DNA of 64,000 bases from Teichococcus oryzae (GCF_008386565.1 NZ_VUKA01000013.1:19164-83163); one strand, 5' to 3'. Positions 24,149 through 33,808 are shown, counted from the stretch's first letter. Numbers and translations: made by a program. Notes: a model not told the origin generated them from the letters alone.

Positions 24149-25882
24149 ATGGCGATTTTCCGGGGCAAGGCGGCTGCTGAAACAATGAACGGCGGATCCG
24201 GTGCGGATACGGCGGATTACTTCGCTTCCAACGCGGCTGTGACCATTACGTTGAACGCCACCCCGACGCGATCGACGCGAGGCATCGGCGGCTACGCCAA
24301 CGGGGACACGCTGAACAGCATCGAGAACCTGAGCGGCTCCGCCTTCAACGACACGCTCAGTGGCAACAGCCTGAGCAATGAATTGTTTGGTGGCCTGGGC
24401 AACGACATCCTGCGTGGCAATGACGGCGATGACTGGCTGTATGGCGATGCGGTGGTCGATACCAACGGGGATGGGACACGGGATTTCGTACCCAACAGCG
24501 CCCCACCTGACGCGGATACCGCGACGGCCGGCGGCAATGACACGCTGGATGGGGGCTTCGGCAATGACCGCCTTTATGGCGGCGGCGGCAATGACACGCT
24601 GCTGGGCGGCTTCGGCAATGACCTCCTTTCCGGCGGCACCGGCGACGACCTGCTGACCGGCGGCGATGGAGACGACACGCTGCTCGGCGGCGCGGGCATC
24701 GACCAGCTCATCGGCGGCGGCGGCAACGATACGCTGGAAGGCGGTGATGGTGATGACGAGTTGCTGGGGGGCATGGGCGATGACATCATGCGCGGCGGCG
24801 CCGGCAATGACAGCCTGGTGGCCTCCTCGGGCGCCGATGAACTTTATGGCGATGCCGGCAATGACTCGCTGAACGCCGGCGAGGGCGACGACCTGCTTGA
24901 TGGTGGCGATGGCAATGACGAATTGCTAGGTGCCGTCGGCGCCGACACGCTGCGCGGCGGCAATGGCAATGACGTGCTGGATGGCGGCGAGGGCATCGAC
25001 ACGCTGGAAGGCGGCGCGGGCAATGACCGGATGATCGGCGGATCCGGCCTCGCGGCCGATTTCTTCAATGGCGGTGACGGCTTCGATACAGTGGATTACT
25101 CCACTGCTGCCAGCGCGGTCGGTCTTGACCTTCTGTCCGGCGCCACCGCCGGCGCGGCAATGGGTGACACCTTCACTTCTGTTGAAAGATTTATCGGCTC
25201 CAATTTCAATGATCAGTTTCTTGGTGACAACAACAACAACGTGTTCATCGGAGGGGGTGGAGCAGATACCATTGTTGGCCGCGGCGGCGACGATACCGTG
25301 GATTATTCCAGCTCCACCACGGGTATCACCATGGCACCGGGCGCCAACTTCACGCTGACCGCCACTGATGGCAGCGGGCAGACCGACACCATGCAGCTGG
25401 TGGAAAACATCATCGGCACAGCTTTCAACGATACCATGTTCGGCACGGCAGCCGACAACGTCCTTGTCAGTGGCGGCGGCACCGATACGTTGCGTGGCGG
25501 CAGCGGCGCCGACCTGCTGGTGGCCACGGGCGGACAGGTTACCATGATCGGGGATGGCGTTGGCGATGGCGGCACCGCGGGCCTCGATACCTACCGTATC
25601 CTTGGCGGCACCAACAATCAGATTTCCGGCTACCAGATCGGCGAGGATCTGCAGTTCGCCAATCTCAGCGGCGTCGGGCTTGGGTCCACCCCCCCGCCTA
25701 CGCCTAATGCAAGCGGTGTTTGGTTCCTGCAATTTGTCGGCAGCGGCCACAGTACTAACCTGATTCTTGGATCGACTGCTTCGATGACTGAAGCCACGGC
25801 CAGGGCGATACGGAGCAACATCATCGCCAACGACCTTTTTGTGAATCCGTCCTACGCATCCGACGCCGACTGGTTCGCGTAA
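24149..25882 (+). CDS. RTX calcium-binding protein 2
   Basis: 577 residues from the ATG at 24149; GGGGAGG lies eight bases upstream, and a GTG at 24140 overlaps that site and is rejected. A short N-terminus leads to a long array of RTX nonapeptides at about 75-305 (GGFGNDRLYGGGGNDTLLG type), with smaller groups near 370-390 and 440-460 separated by 'VDYS'-containing beta-roll spacers typical of RTX adhesins and enzymes. No enzymatic domain is visible. The C-terminus ends 'SYASDADWFA', plausible as a type I signal. Six bases before the exporter ATPase gene, so it is probably its main substrate. Confidence 0.9.
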   Translation: MAIFRGKAAAETMNGGSGADTADYFASNAAVTITLNATPTRSTRGIGGYANGDTLNSIENLSGSAFNDTLSGNSLSNELFGGLGNDILRGNDGDDWLYGDAVVDTNGDGTRDFVPNSAPPDADTATAGGNDTLDGGFGNDRLYGGGGNDTLLGGFGNDLLSGGTGDDLLTGGDGDDTLLGGAGIDQLIGGGGNDTLEGGDGDDELLGGMGDDIMRGGAGNDSLVASSGADELYGDAGNDSLNAGEGDDLLDGGDGNDELLGAVGADTLRGGNGNDVLDGGEGIDTLEGGAGNDRMIGGSGLAADFFNGGDGFDTVDYSTAASAVGLDLLSGATAGAAMGDTFTSVERFIGSNFNDQFLGDNNNNVFIGGGGADTIVGRGGDDTVDYSSSTTGITMAPGANFTLTATDGSGQTDTMQLVENIIGTAFNDTMFGTAADNVLVSGGGTDTLRGGSGADLLVATGGQVTMIGDGVGDGGTAGLDTYRILGGTNNQISGYQIGEDLQFANLSGVGLGSTPPPTPNASGVWFLQFVGSGHSTNLILGSTASMTEATARAIRSNIIANDLFVNPSYASDADWFA

Positions 25883-25888
25883 GACACG

Positions 25889-27670
25889 ATGGCAGCCCTG
25901 GTCAAACCGCGCGGCCGGCGGATCAGGACCGCACTGGATGAGGCGGGGGCCGCGCTTCGCGGCACCGCCTGGGTGCTGGGCGGCTTCAGCATGGCCTCCA
26001 ACCTGCTGATGCTGGCGCCATCGCTCTACATGCTCCAGGTCTATGACCGCGTCATGAGCACCGGGCATATCGAGACGCTGGTGATGCTGACGCTGCTGGC
26101 GGGCGCGGCCCTGCTGTTCTTCGGCCTGGTCGAGGCATTGCGCTCGGCCATCACCACGCGGATGAGCGGCTGGCTGGGGGAGCGCCTGGGGCCGGCCTTC
26201 CTGGAGGGCGGCATCCGCGCGCGGCTGGCGGGGGACAATTCCGGCGCCCAGCCTTTGCGCGACCTGCAGGTGGTGCAGGGCTTCCTGGCGTCGCCCGGCT
26301 TTGCCGCGCTGTTCGACATACCCTGGGCGCCGCTGTTCCTGCTGCTGATCTGGATGCTGCATCCCGCCCTGGGCATTCTCGGCCTTTGCGCGGCGCTGAC
26401 CCTGCTGGCGCTGGGCCTGTTGAACGAGTTCCTGACGCGCGGCCTGACCCTCAAGGCCAGCCAGATGGGCATCGCTGCCACGCAACAGGCCGAGACGGCC
26501 ATCCGCAATGCCGAGGTGGTGCGCGCCATGGGCATGGCGCCGGCGCTGATGGCACGCTGGTGCCAGACCAGCGACGCCGCCGCCGCCGCCACCCGGCGCA
26601 GCGGTGAACGCAATGGCCTGCTGCTCGGCCTGACCAAATTCGTGCGGCTCTTTGTGCAATCCGCCGTGCTGGGCCTCGGCGCCTATCTGGTGCTGGGGGG
26701 AAGCCTGTCGGCGGGTGGCATGATCGCCGCTTCCATCCTGCTCGGCCGCGCCCTGGCCCCGGTTGAGATCGCCATGGCCAGCTGGCGCAACCTTGCCCTG
26801 GCGCGCATCGCCTATGCCCGGCTGCAAAGCCGGATGCAGGGCGTGCCGCCCGAGCGCCCGCGCACCCGCCTGCCCGATCCGGTTGGCGTGCTGAGCGTGG
26901 ACAAGGTGAGCTATGCACCGCCCGGCGCGAAGCTGCCGGCGCTGCAAGGCGTCTCCTTCCGCGCGAACCCGGGCGAGGTGGTGGCGGTGATCGGCCCTTC
27001 CGCCAGCGGCAAAAGCACATTGTGTCGCCTGCTGGTCGGCATCGCCGAGCCGGACCATGGCGAGGTCCGGCTGGACGGCTCCGATCTGCGTCACTGGAAC
27101 GCTGCCGAGTTGGGTCCGCATATCGGCTATCTGCCGCAGGATGTGGAACTCTTCGCCGGCACCGTGCGCGAGAACATCGCCCGCATGGGCGAGGCGGATG
27201 ACGAGGCCGTGGTCGAAGCCGCCATGCTGGCGCATGCGCATGAGGTGATCCAGCGGCTGCCGCAAGGCTATGACACGCCGATCGGCGACAGCGGCGCGCG
27301 GCTTTCCGGCGGCCAAAGGCAGCGCATCGGCTTGGCGCGGGCCGTGTACCGCAACCCGAAGCTGATCGTGCTCGACGAGCCCAATGCCAATCTCGACCAG
27401 GCGGGCGAGGCCGCGTTGGCCGCCGCGCTGAGCGAGATGAAGCGGCGCGGCGCCACGCTGCTGATCGTCGGGCATCGCCCTTCCACCCTGGCGCAGGCGG
27501 ACCATGTGCTCGTGCTGCGTGACGGCAAGGTGGAAGTGTTCGGGCCGCGCGATGCGGTGCTCAAGCGCCTGACCGCGGGCGCCCGGGAGCGCGCCGCGCC
27601 GGCGGCCAACCAGGTCCGGAGCGCCGCCGAAGACGCCTCCGAAGGGGCCGCAAAGGCCCAGAGTGCCTAA
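25889..27670 (+). CDS. Type I secretion system permease/ATPase (PrtD/HlyB-like)
   Basis: 593 residues. Membrane half to about residue 310 with the 'LYMLQVYDRVMSTGH' segment typical of PrtD-type exporters; nucleotide-binding half with Walker A GPSASGKST (369-377), Q-loop 'GYLPQDVELF', signature LSGGQRQR (472-479) and 'LIVLDEPNANLDQ' (492-504). No N-terminal peptidase or C39-like domain, so it fits RTX rather than bacteriocin export. Starts six bases after RTX protein 2 and is followed by the adaptor. The outer-membrane TolC partner is not beside it. Confidence 0.93.
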   Translation: MAALVKPRGRRIRTALDEAGAALRGTAWVLGGFSMASNLLMLAPSLYMLQVYDRVMSTGHIETLVMLTLLAGAALLFFGLVEALRSAITTRMSGWLGERLGPAFLEGGIRARLAGDNSGAQPLRDLQVVQGFLASPGFAALFDIPWAPLFLLLIWMLHPALGILGLCAALTLLALGLLNEFLTRGLTLKASQMGIAATQQAETAIRNAEVVRAMGMAPALMARWCQTSDAAAAATRRSGERNGLLLGLTKFVRLFVQSAVLGLGAYLVLGGSLSAGGMIAASILLGRALAPVEIAMASWRNLALARIAYARLQSRMQGVPPERPRTRLPDPVGVLSVDKVSYAPPGAKLPALQGVSFRANPGEVVAVIGPSASGKSTLCRLLVGIAEPDHGEVRLDGSDLRHWNAAELGPHIGYLPQDVELFAGTVRENIARMGEADDEAVVEAAMLAHAHEVIQRLPQGYDTPIGDSGARLSGGQRQRIGLARAVYRNPKLIVLDEPNANLDQAGEAALAAALSEMKRRGATLLIVGHRPSTLAQADHVLVLRDGKVEVFGPRDAVLKRLTAGARERAAPAANQVRSAAEDASEGAAKAQSA

Positions 27671-27691
27671 GCCCAGCACACGGACATTTCC

Positions 27692-29062
27692 ATGAGCAGC
27701 CAGCTTCCCGCGCTTCGTCCTCCAGCCGGCCTCATCCCGTTCCGGGGTGGGGCGCTGCCACCCCAGGCACCCTTGGGGCAGGCGATCCGCGCGCCCGCGC
27801 GGCTCGGCTTCCTGTTGATCCTGGTGTTTCTCGGCGGCTTCCTGGCCTGGGGTTTTCTGGTGCCGATCGCCGGCGGCGCCATCGCCCCCGGGGTCATCAG
27901 CCCGGACGGCAACCGCCGCACGGTGCAGCATCTGGAAGGCGGCATCATCAGCGAGTTGCGCGTGCGCGACGGCGACATGGTGGCTGCGGGCCAGCCCCTG
28001 GTGGTGCTGGAAGGCCTGCAGGCGCGCGCCGTGCTGAACGCGCTGCGTCACCGCTTCCGCACCCTGCGTGCCACCGAGGCACGGCTGATGGCGGAACAGA
28101 ACAACGCGACCCGCCTGGTGTTTCCGCCCGAACTGGCCAGCAGATCGCCGGATGCGGAGCTCACCACCATCCTGACCGGCCAGCAGGCGCTGTTCGCCGC
28201 CCGTCGCCTCGCCCATGCCAGCCGCCGCCAGGTGCTGGGGCAGCGCATCGAGCAGTCGCAGGAACAGATCCGCGGGCTGGAGGCGCAGGTGGCCAGCGCC
28301 AAGGCGCAGCTCGGCCTGATCGCCGACGAGCTGGCCGGCAAGAAGCAGCTTCTCCGCCAGGGCCTGGTGCCGCGGCCGGACGTGCTGCGCCTGCAGCGCG
28401 CCGAGGCGGAGATCGGCGGGCAGCTCGGCGAGCATCTGGCGGCCATCGCCACGGCCCGCCAGGCCATCAGCGAGGCGCGCATGCAGATCCTGTCGCTGGA
28501 GGCGGACCGGCTGGACCAGATCGCCGAGCAGCTGGAAAAGCTGCGCCCCGAGCTGGCCGATGTGGGGGAGCGGCTGCTGGCCAGCGACGACGTGTTGTCG
28601 CGCACCGTGGTGACGGCGCCGGTCAGCGGCACGGTGGTGGGCCTGCGCTTCAGCACGGTGGGCGGCGTGATCCGTGCGGGAGAGGCGATCCTGGATCTGG
28701 TGCCGGCGGAGGAAACGCTTCTGATCGACGCCCATGTGGCGCCGCTCGACATTGACGTGGTGCAGGCCGGACTGGTCGCGCAGGTGCGGCTGACCGCCTA
28801 TTCCAGCCGGGGCCTGCCGCGCATCGACGGAACCGTGCGCACCGTCTCGGCCGACCGGCTGACGGATCAGGCCACCGGGCAAAGCTACTATCTGGCCCGT
28901 GTCGAGGTGCCGCGGGAGGCGCTGCGGGAACTGGCGGACCAGATATCCCTGGTGCCAGGCATGCCGGCCGAGGTGCTGGTGGTGCGGCGGCAGCGGACCA
29001 TGGTCCAGTACCTGATGGAGCCTTTCCTGGCCGCCTTCCGGCGCAGCTTCCGCGAGGTATGA
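27692..29062 (+). CDS. Type I secretion periplasmic adaptor (HlyD family)
   Basis: 456 residues: one N-terminal membrane anchor (about 38-58), a biotinyl-lipoyl-like half motif 'VQHLEGGIISELRVRDGD', a long helical hairpin (about 120-290), the second lipoyl half 'VVTAPVSGTVVGLRF', and a beta-barrel domain with 'GMPAEVLV'. It joins the ABC exporter to an outer-membrane channel. Separated by 21 bases from the exporter gene; convergent with the first LuxR-type regulator. Confidence 0.93.
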   Translation: MSSQLPALRPPAGLIPFRGGALPPQAPLGQAIRAPARLGFLLILVFLGGFLAWGFLVPIAGGAIAPGVISPDGNRRTVQHLEGGIISELRVRDGDMVAAGQPLVVLEGLQARAVLNALRHRFRTLRATEARLMAEQNNATRLVFPPELASRSPDAELTTILTGQQALFAARRLAHASRRQVLGQRIEQSQEQIRGLEAQVASAKAQLGLIADELAGKKQLLRQGLVPRPDVLRLQRAEAEIGGQLGEHLAAIATARQAISEARMQILSLEADRLDQIAEQLEKLRPELADVGERLLASDDVLSRTVVTAPVSGTVVGLRFSTVGGVIRAGEAILDLVPAEETLLIDAHVAPLDIDVVQAGLVAQVRLTAYSSRGLPRIDGTVRTVSADRLTDQATGQSYYLARVEVPREALRELADQISLVPGMPAEVLVVRRQRTMVQYLMEPFLAAFRRSFREV

Positions 29063-29082
29063 GCCGCCCGGGCCCGCAGGCC

Positions 29083-29937
29083 TTACGAGCGGCCCAGCAG
29101 CCGCGGGGGGGCCTCCGGCCGGGACGAAGGCAGCAGTGTCAGCCTTGGCTCGGCGCTCGCATCCCGGCGGCGCGGAACAGCACCTTCGGGCGAGGCGGTT
29201 TCCACCTCCGCGGCAGCCGCCTGGGCGGGCGCCTGGGACACCGCGTTGGTCGCCGCCAGGGCGGCCTGGGTGCGGTTCGTGGCGCCGAGCTTGCGCATGA
29301 TCTGCCGCACATGCACCTTCACGGTTGATTCCCGCATGCCCATCAGCTGGGCGATGGCCTTGTTGGTCAGTCCGGCTGCCAGATGACCCATCACCTCCTC
29401 CTGCCGCCCCGTCAGGTCGGCGCGGCTGCGGCGTGAGCTGCTTTCGCCCAGGCGCCCGCCATCAAGGTCGATGGGACGGTTCTCGGCTTCCTGCCCGCGC
29501 CCGAACAGCGCCGTGGGCGGAAAGAAGGAGCCACCCCCCATGATGAATGTGAGGGTGCGCAGCGCCACCTCAGGCTCGGTGCTGGTGGGCACGAAGCCGC
29601 GCGCCTTTGCGCGATAGGCGGCCACGACCTCGGCGGAATCCTCCAGATCGGATATGACCACAACGGGAGTTGCGGGCAGCGCGGCCATCATGCCTTCCAG
29701 CCAGGCCAGGGCCACCGGATCCCTGAGGGGCATGGCACCCAGGCTGAGGATGGCGAGGCGATAATCCGAATCCGCCATGGACAGGTTGGAAACCGCTTCG
29801 GGCGCGATGGCCACAACATCGAGGCCATTGCCGCGCGCCCAATCTGCCAGCAATTCCGCCCAGCCGGTGCGGCGCAGGGCGCGCCCATCGACAAGGACAA
29901 CACTGCCGGGTTTTTGCTCAGCTATGGCCTTTTGCAC
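29083..29937 (-). CDS. LuxR-family response-regulator-like transcription factor with degenerate receiver
   Basis: 284 residues. Receiver-like N-domain in which the phospho-accepting Asp position is Ser65 ('LAILSLGAMP'), so phosphorylation is unlikely. The C-terminal helix-turn-helix (about 185-245) begins 'LTGRQEEVMGHLAAGLTNKA' and includes 'MRESTVKVHVRQIMRKLG'. A Pro/Glu-rich tail follows. Paralogue of the next gene. Placed at the end of the type I secretion locus, it is a candidate regulator of the RTX and Asp-rich genes. Confidence 0.86.
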   Translation of the reverse strand: MQKAIAEQKPGSVVLVDGRALRRTGWAELLADWARGNGLDVVAIAPEAVSNLSMADSDYRLAILSLGAMPLRDPVALAWLEGMMAALPATPVVVISDLEDSAEVVAAYRAKARGFVPTSTEPEVALRTLTFIMGGGSFFPPTALFGRGQEAENRPIDLDGGRLGESSSRRSRADLTGRQEEVMGHLAAGLTNKAIAQLMGMRESTVKVHVRQIMRKLGATNRTQAALAATNAVSQAPAQAAAAEVETASPEGAVPRRRDASAEPRLTLLPSSRPEAPPRLLGRS

Positions 29938-30148
29938 TGTTTGTTCTCACTGGCTGCAGCGTCCAGACACCTGGTGTTGCAGGTGGCTCACCTTGTCCGG
30001 TGCCGGTTTTCGGAATCTGCTCCGGATGGGAAATTCTGCGCGCTCCTTGTCATCGCCAACCATGGCGCAAAAGGATGAACAGCCTTGGCGAAAGAAGGGG
30101 ATGACCTTGGGAAGATCAGGATGCGGCGACCCGGCTGTGGCTGCGCCA

Positions 30149-30931
30149 CTACGCCCGAAGGGGTAGAAGCTGCGCGATGGCTTTTGCCGGTGGAGATGCG
30201 AGAACCGCCGGCAGCGCCGCGATCGGCGGCGAAGGGATGCAGGCATCCGCCTGCGCCGAAACTCGCAATGCTACCTGAGTGCGGTTGGAAACACCGAGTT
30301 TGCGCATGATCTGCCGCACATGCACCTTCACGGTCGACTCGCACATATGCAGTTCACGGCCGATCAGCTTGTTTGAATATCCGCGGCGAAGCTGCAGAAG
30401 CACCTGGCGCTGGCGCTGGGTAAAGGTGCTTTCATCGAGCGGGAAGTTCGCCTCGGCAGCGGGAATGGCAGGAACCTTCGGTTCCGGCTGCTCCAGCAGG
30501 GCTTCGGCGGGAAAGAAGACGCCGCCGCCGATGATGAAGGACAAGGCGCGAATGGCCGCCGCGGGCGCCATGTCGGTGCTGATGAAGCCCTTCACACCCG
30601 CCCCCAGGGCCACCGCCACATCGGCTGCCCTCCAATGGTCGGACACCACGACCACCGGCCGCTCCGGAGCAAACTCCTCCGTGGCGGCGATCATGTCCTG
30701 CAACTGCTTCTGGCAGGGTGCCATGGAGCCGAGGTCCACCAGCACCGCTGAAATCTCCTTCGCGCGGCACGCCGGAAGGGCAATGGAACCCGCTTCCATT
30801 ACCTGACAAGCTTGATTCTCCGCTGATGCGCCATGTTCCAGGAAATATCGGAAGGCATTTCGTCGAAGGGGAAAGCGGTCAACCAGAAGAAGAAGCCAGG
30901 CATTTTCGCCTGTGGAAATCTGGGTGTTCAT
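30149..30931 (-). CDS. LuxR-family response-regulator-like transcription factor
   Basis: 260 residues from the ATG at 30931, preceded by GGGAGGG five bases upstream; a longer frame to 31030 has no such site. The receiver-like domain keeps an Asp at the phospho-acceptor position (Asp66 in 'AVLVDLGSM'), unlike its paralogue. The helix-turn-helix 'MCESTVKVHVRQIMRKLG' is nearly identical to that of the first regulator. Its promoter must lie in the AT-rich region to the right. No histidine kinase gene is adjacent. Confidence 0.86.
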   Translation of the reverse strand: MNTQISTGENAWLLLLVDRFPLRRNAFRYFLEHGASAENQACQVMEAGSIALPACRAKEISAVLVDLGSMAPCQKQLQDMIAATEEFAPERPVVVVSDHWRAADVAVALGAGVKGFISTDMAPAAAIRALSFIIGGGVFFPAEALLEQPEPKVPAIPAAEANFPLDESTFTQRQRQVLLQLRRGYSNKLIGRELHMCESTVKVHVRQIMRKLGVSNRTQVALRVSAQADACIPSPPIAALPAVLASPPAKAIAQLLPLRA

Positions 30932-31486
30932 TTTTGCCCTCCCATGCGGGGTACCAGTGAGCTGCGCAGGCAAATGCCGGGCCTCAACCTGAACAGGAGA
31001 TTTCTCCTTAAACCGGCAAAAGCAGAGCATAAGATGTAGTCCATTAGCAAAACGAAATGATAAAGTTTTCTTTAAATTGATTTCAAAGAATGCTGATGAT
31101 CAAATCTTGGAGGCTTGCGGCTTCAATGGACGGAGGGCAGGCGGCAGCCTCTCGCCAACGCCAAAGCAAGGACAAAAGCCTAAAAATCAACCTTTGATTT
31201 ACTTTATTGTTAACATCCAAGTGCCCCGGGTTGATTTCTTCCTGTCAGGTCGACGTCTGGCAAAGAAGAAGAAAAATCTGCGCCCGGCCTCGAAGCCCGT
31301 CGATGACAGAATTGGAATTCATACCTCAAGCACGCGTGATGGTGGCATACGGAGAAACATCCTCGATGGACCTGAAGCAAGTTCCGGAAAAGTAGGTCCC
31401 GGACAGGCGACATCACCTGACCGGGTGAGAAGGCTCGTCAAAGCAAGATCAAGGCGACTTTCTGAAACTGGAGGCCGCAATCCGCC
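30932..31486. promoter_or_regulatory. AT-rich intergenic region upstream of the second LuxR-type gene
   Basis: 555 bases markedly poorer in GC than the rest of the window, especially 31040-31300. It contains an inverted repeat AAATCAA/TTGATTT (31184-31200) and the run 'AAGAAGAAGAAAAA' near 31264. A plus-strand frame through it has unlike codon use and runs into the adjacent binding-protein gene, so it is not annotated. It probably holds the regulator promoter; no RNA gene recognised. Confidence 0.4.
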
Positions 31487-32710
31487 TTATCGTCGCACCA
31501 GGGGGCAGGCGCTCAGCTGCAAGGGCTTGACGGTATCTTCAGGCGCCATGGTGGAAACCAGCTTGCAGTAATCCCATTCCTGCCGGCTTTCCGCCGGTGT
31601 CTTCACCTGCAGCAAATAGGCAGCCAGCACTGCACGGCCATCCTGGCGGATCGTGCCGGAGCCGAAAGCATCATCCTGAGTCGGCATCTTCTTCATCTGC
31701 GCGACCACGGCGGCCCCACTTTCCTTGGCGCGCGATACGCCAAGTGCCGCGACAGCCTTCAGGTAATGCAGCGTGGTCGCATAGCAGCCCGCATGCACCA
31801 TGCCGGGATAGGCGCCCCCCATAACGGGCAGCACACGCTTGGTGAAGGCGCGGGTCTGCTCATTGGTGTCCCAATAGAAGCTATTGGTGAACAGCAGGTG
31901 CTGCATAGTTTGCAGCCCTGCGGCCTTGATGTCGTTCAGGAACATCACCAGGGCCGCCACCTTCATCCTTTGGGTGATGCCGAATTCCTGCGCCTGCTTG
32001 ATGCAGTTCGGCAGGTCGTTGCCACCCAGGGCCAGGCCGATCACCTCCGCGCCGCTGCCGCGCGCGGCGAGCAGCGTGGCCGAGAAATCCCCTGTTCCCA
32101 GCGGCACCCGCGATCCGCCCACCACGCTGCCGCCGGCTTCCTGCACAAAGGCGGTGGTCTCGGCCTGCAGGGAATGGCCGAAGGCGTTGTCCGTGGCGAT
32201 GAAATACCATTTGCGCCCGCCGCCCTTCACCGTTTCCGCTGCCACGGCCTTGGACAACATGTAGCCGTCATAGGTCCAGTTGATGGTGTTGGGCGTGCAA
32301 AGCGCGTTGGTGAACTCCGTCGCGGTGACGGCGACGCCGAGGCAGGCCTTGTCCTTGTCCCGCGAGATCGTCGCGGCGGCGAGGCCGACAGCCGAGTTGG
32401 GCCCCGCGATCAGCATGTCGACCCCCTGCTGGTCGAACCAGCGCCGCGCCAGGGTCGCCCCGACATCCGCCTTGTTCTGGTGGTCGCCGAACATGATCTC
32501 GACATTGAGGCCCGGCATTTTCGGCATGAACTCGGCCACCGCCTGCCGTGCGCAGGCCACCCCGGCCGGGCCGAGCAGATCCGTGTAGATGCCGGAAAAG
32601 GCGGCCACCACGCCGATCCGGATCGTGGGTGTCTGGGCAAGGGCCGGCATGGCCAGGCCGGCGGCGAAACCGGCCGTTCCCTGAAGCAGCACCCGACGTG
32701 ATGTGAACAT
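31487..32710 (-). CDS. ABC transporter substrate-binding protein, branched-chain amino acid type
   Basis: 407 residues. Signal peptide with RR at 5-6, a hydrophobic core and cleavage around 'PALAQ'. The mature start 'TIRIGVVAAFSGIYTDLLGP' and the body 'GDHQNKADVGATLARRWFD' are typical of the LivJ-like (Peripla_BP_6) family, which in soil proteobacteria often binds aromatic or organic acids rather than amino acids. No permease or ATPase is adjacent. Downstream of, and probably co-transcribed with, the dehydrogenase gene 83 bases upstream. Confidence 0.88.
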   Translation of the reverse strand: MFTSRRVLLQGTAGFAAGLAMPALAQTPTIRIGVVAAFSGIYTDLLGPAGVACARQAVAEFMPKMPGLNVEIMFGDHQNKADVGATLARRWFDQQGVDMLIAGPNSAVGLAAATISRDKDKACLGVAVTATEFTNALCTPNTINWTYDGYMLSKAVAAETVKGGGRKWYFIATDNAFGHSLQAETTAFVQEAGGSVVGGSRVPLGTGDFSATLLAARGSGAEVIGLALGGNDLPNCIKQAQEFGITQRMKVAALVMFLNDIKAAGLQTMQHLLFTNSFYWDTNEQTRAFTKRVLPVMGGAYPGMVHAGCYATTLHYLKAVAALGVSRAKESGAAVVAQMKKMPTQDDAFGSGTIRQDGRAVLAAYLLQVKTPAESRQEWDYCKLVSTMAPEDTVKPLQLSACPLVRR

Positions 32711-32793
32711 GGAATTTCCCCCTGTATGTTGTCATGGTCCGCCCTCTGCGGGGCGGTGCCTGGTGTTGATGGCGCCGGAAGCCCTGGTCGTGT

Positions 32794-33687
32794 TCAGCGC
32801 AGCCGGGGCTTCTCGATCCCTGCCAGGTCGCAAAGCGCATCAACCATCGCCGAGAAATCCTTGCCGCCGAAGCCCCGGGACCGCGCCGTGCTGAAGGCCT
32901 CGCGCGCGGCGGCGGCCATTGGCATGGGCACCTTCGCCGCATTGGCCGCATCGACGATCAGCGTCAGGTCCTTGTGGGCCAGGTCGATGGTGAAGCCGGG
33001 CTCGATATCGTCCTTCAGCACCTTTGTCGGCCAGGCGATCTTGAGCTGCCCGTTCACCGCCGTGGTGCCGTAGAGCACGTCCAGCGTCTTCTCCAGCTCC
33101 AGGCCGAAGCGTTGCGACAGGGCCAGCGCCTCGGCGTTCATCTGGCACGAGGCCACGGCCAGGAAGTTGTTCACCAGCTTGGTACGCGTGCCGCTGCCCA
33201 CGGGGCCGCAATGATGGATGGTCGTCCCCATCGCCTCCAGCAACGGCCGGACGGCCTCGAAATGCTCCGGATCGCCGCCGACCATGAACAGCGACTCACC
33301 GCGGTCCGCATGGCTGGCGAGGCGGCCCACCGGCGCGTCCACGAAGCCGATGCCGCGCGCCCTGGCCTGCTGCGCCAGGCGGTCGGTGGTTTCGGGGTCG
33401 ATGGTGCTCATGTCCAGCACGATGGAGCCCGGCTTCGCATGGGCCAGAACGCCCTCCGCCCCGCCCACGACCTGCTCCACGATGGCGGAGTTCGGCAGCA
33501 TGGTGACGATCACCTGCCCGGCGGACGCCACCTCGGCCACGGTGGCCGCGGCGCGTGCCTGCAGCAATTCCAGTTCGGCCACGGCTTCAGGATTGATGTC
33601 GTTGACAACCAGCCGGAACCCCTTGCGGCAGAGGTTCGACGCCATGGGGCGCCCCATGCGCCCCAATCCGATGAATCCGACGTCCAT
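32794..33687 (-). CDS. NAD(P)-dependent beta-hydroxyacid dehydrogenase (3-hydroxyisobutyrate/sulfolactaldehyde-type)
   Basis: 297 residues from the ATG at 33687, preceded by a GGGGGAAGGA ribosome site. NAD loop 'GFIGLGRMGRPMA' at the N-terminus, substrate motif 'DAPVGRLASHADRG', and the catalytic-lysine helix 'GTRTKLVNNFLA'. The family includes 3-hydroxyisobutyrate, tartronate-semialdehyde and sulfolactaldehyde reductases. Divergent from sulfopyruvate-decarboxylase-like genes, so a C3 acid, possibly a sulfonate, is a plausible substrate. Specificity is not readable. Confidence 0.88.
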   Translation of the reverse strand: MDVGFIGLGRMGRPMASNLCRKGFRLVVNDINPEAVAELELLQARAAATVAEVASAGQVIVTMLPNSAIVEQVVGGAEGVLAHAKPGSIVLDMSTIDPETTDRLAQQARARGIGFVDAPVGRLASHADRGESLFMVGGDPEHFEAVRPLLEAMGTTIHHCGPVGSGTRTKLVNNFLAVASCQMNAEALALSQRFGLELEKTLDVLYGTTAVNGQLKIAWPTKVLKDDIEPGFTIDLAHKDLTLIVDAANAAKVPMPMAAAAREAFSTARSRGFGGKDFSAMVDALCDLAGIEKPRLR

Positions 33688-33793
33688 ACCGGTTTCCTTC
33701 CCCCTTGTTTCATGGCGCGCCTCTGGCACGAGGCCCGGTTTAACAGCGTCTCGCGTCTGGCGATCCCATACAAGAACGGCATGGCAGAATGAT

Positions 33794-33808
33794 CGAATTG
33801 CGAATTCG
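33794..33808. promoter_or_regulatory. Palindrome in divergent promoter region (candidate LysR operator)
   Basis: CGAATT-GCG-AATTCG, a perfect 6-3-6 inverted repeat, lies in the 172-base region between the leftward dehydrogenase and rightward TPP-enzyme genes. The size and AT-rich arms fit a LysR-type site; the LysR gene at 35050-35973 is the nearest candidate regulator. Confidence 0.35.

Noticed and set aside
24300-25100. Short regularly spaced DNA repeats, considered as CRISPR or tandem satellite
   Set aside because: The repeats are the coding of RTX nonapeptides, in frame and imperfect, with no spacers.
24926-28882. Leftward open frame of about 1318 codons
   Set aside because: Antisense to RTX protein 2, the exporter and the adaptor, all with clear motifs; its Arg/Gly/Gln-rich translation has no domain.
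30880-30900. AGAAGAAGAAG run thought to belong to an intergenic repeat family with 13568 and 31262
   Set aside because: It lies inside the second LuxR-type gene, where it encodes a leucine run; the remaining copies are too short and few to call a repeat family.
31077-31571. Rightward frame of 164 codons in the AT-rich gap
   Set aside because: No ribosome site, mixed composition, and its end overlaps the binding-protein gene on the other strand.
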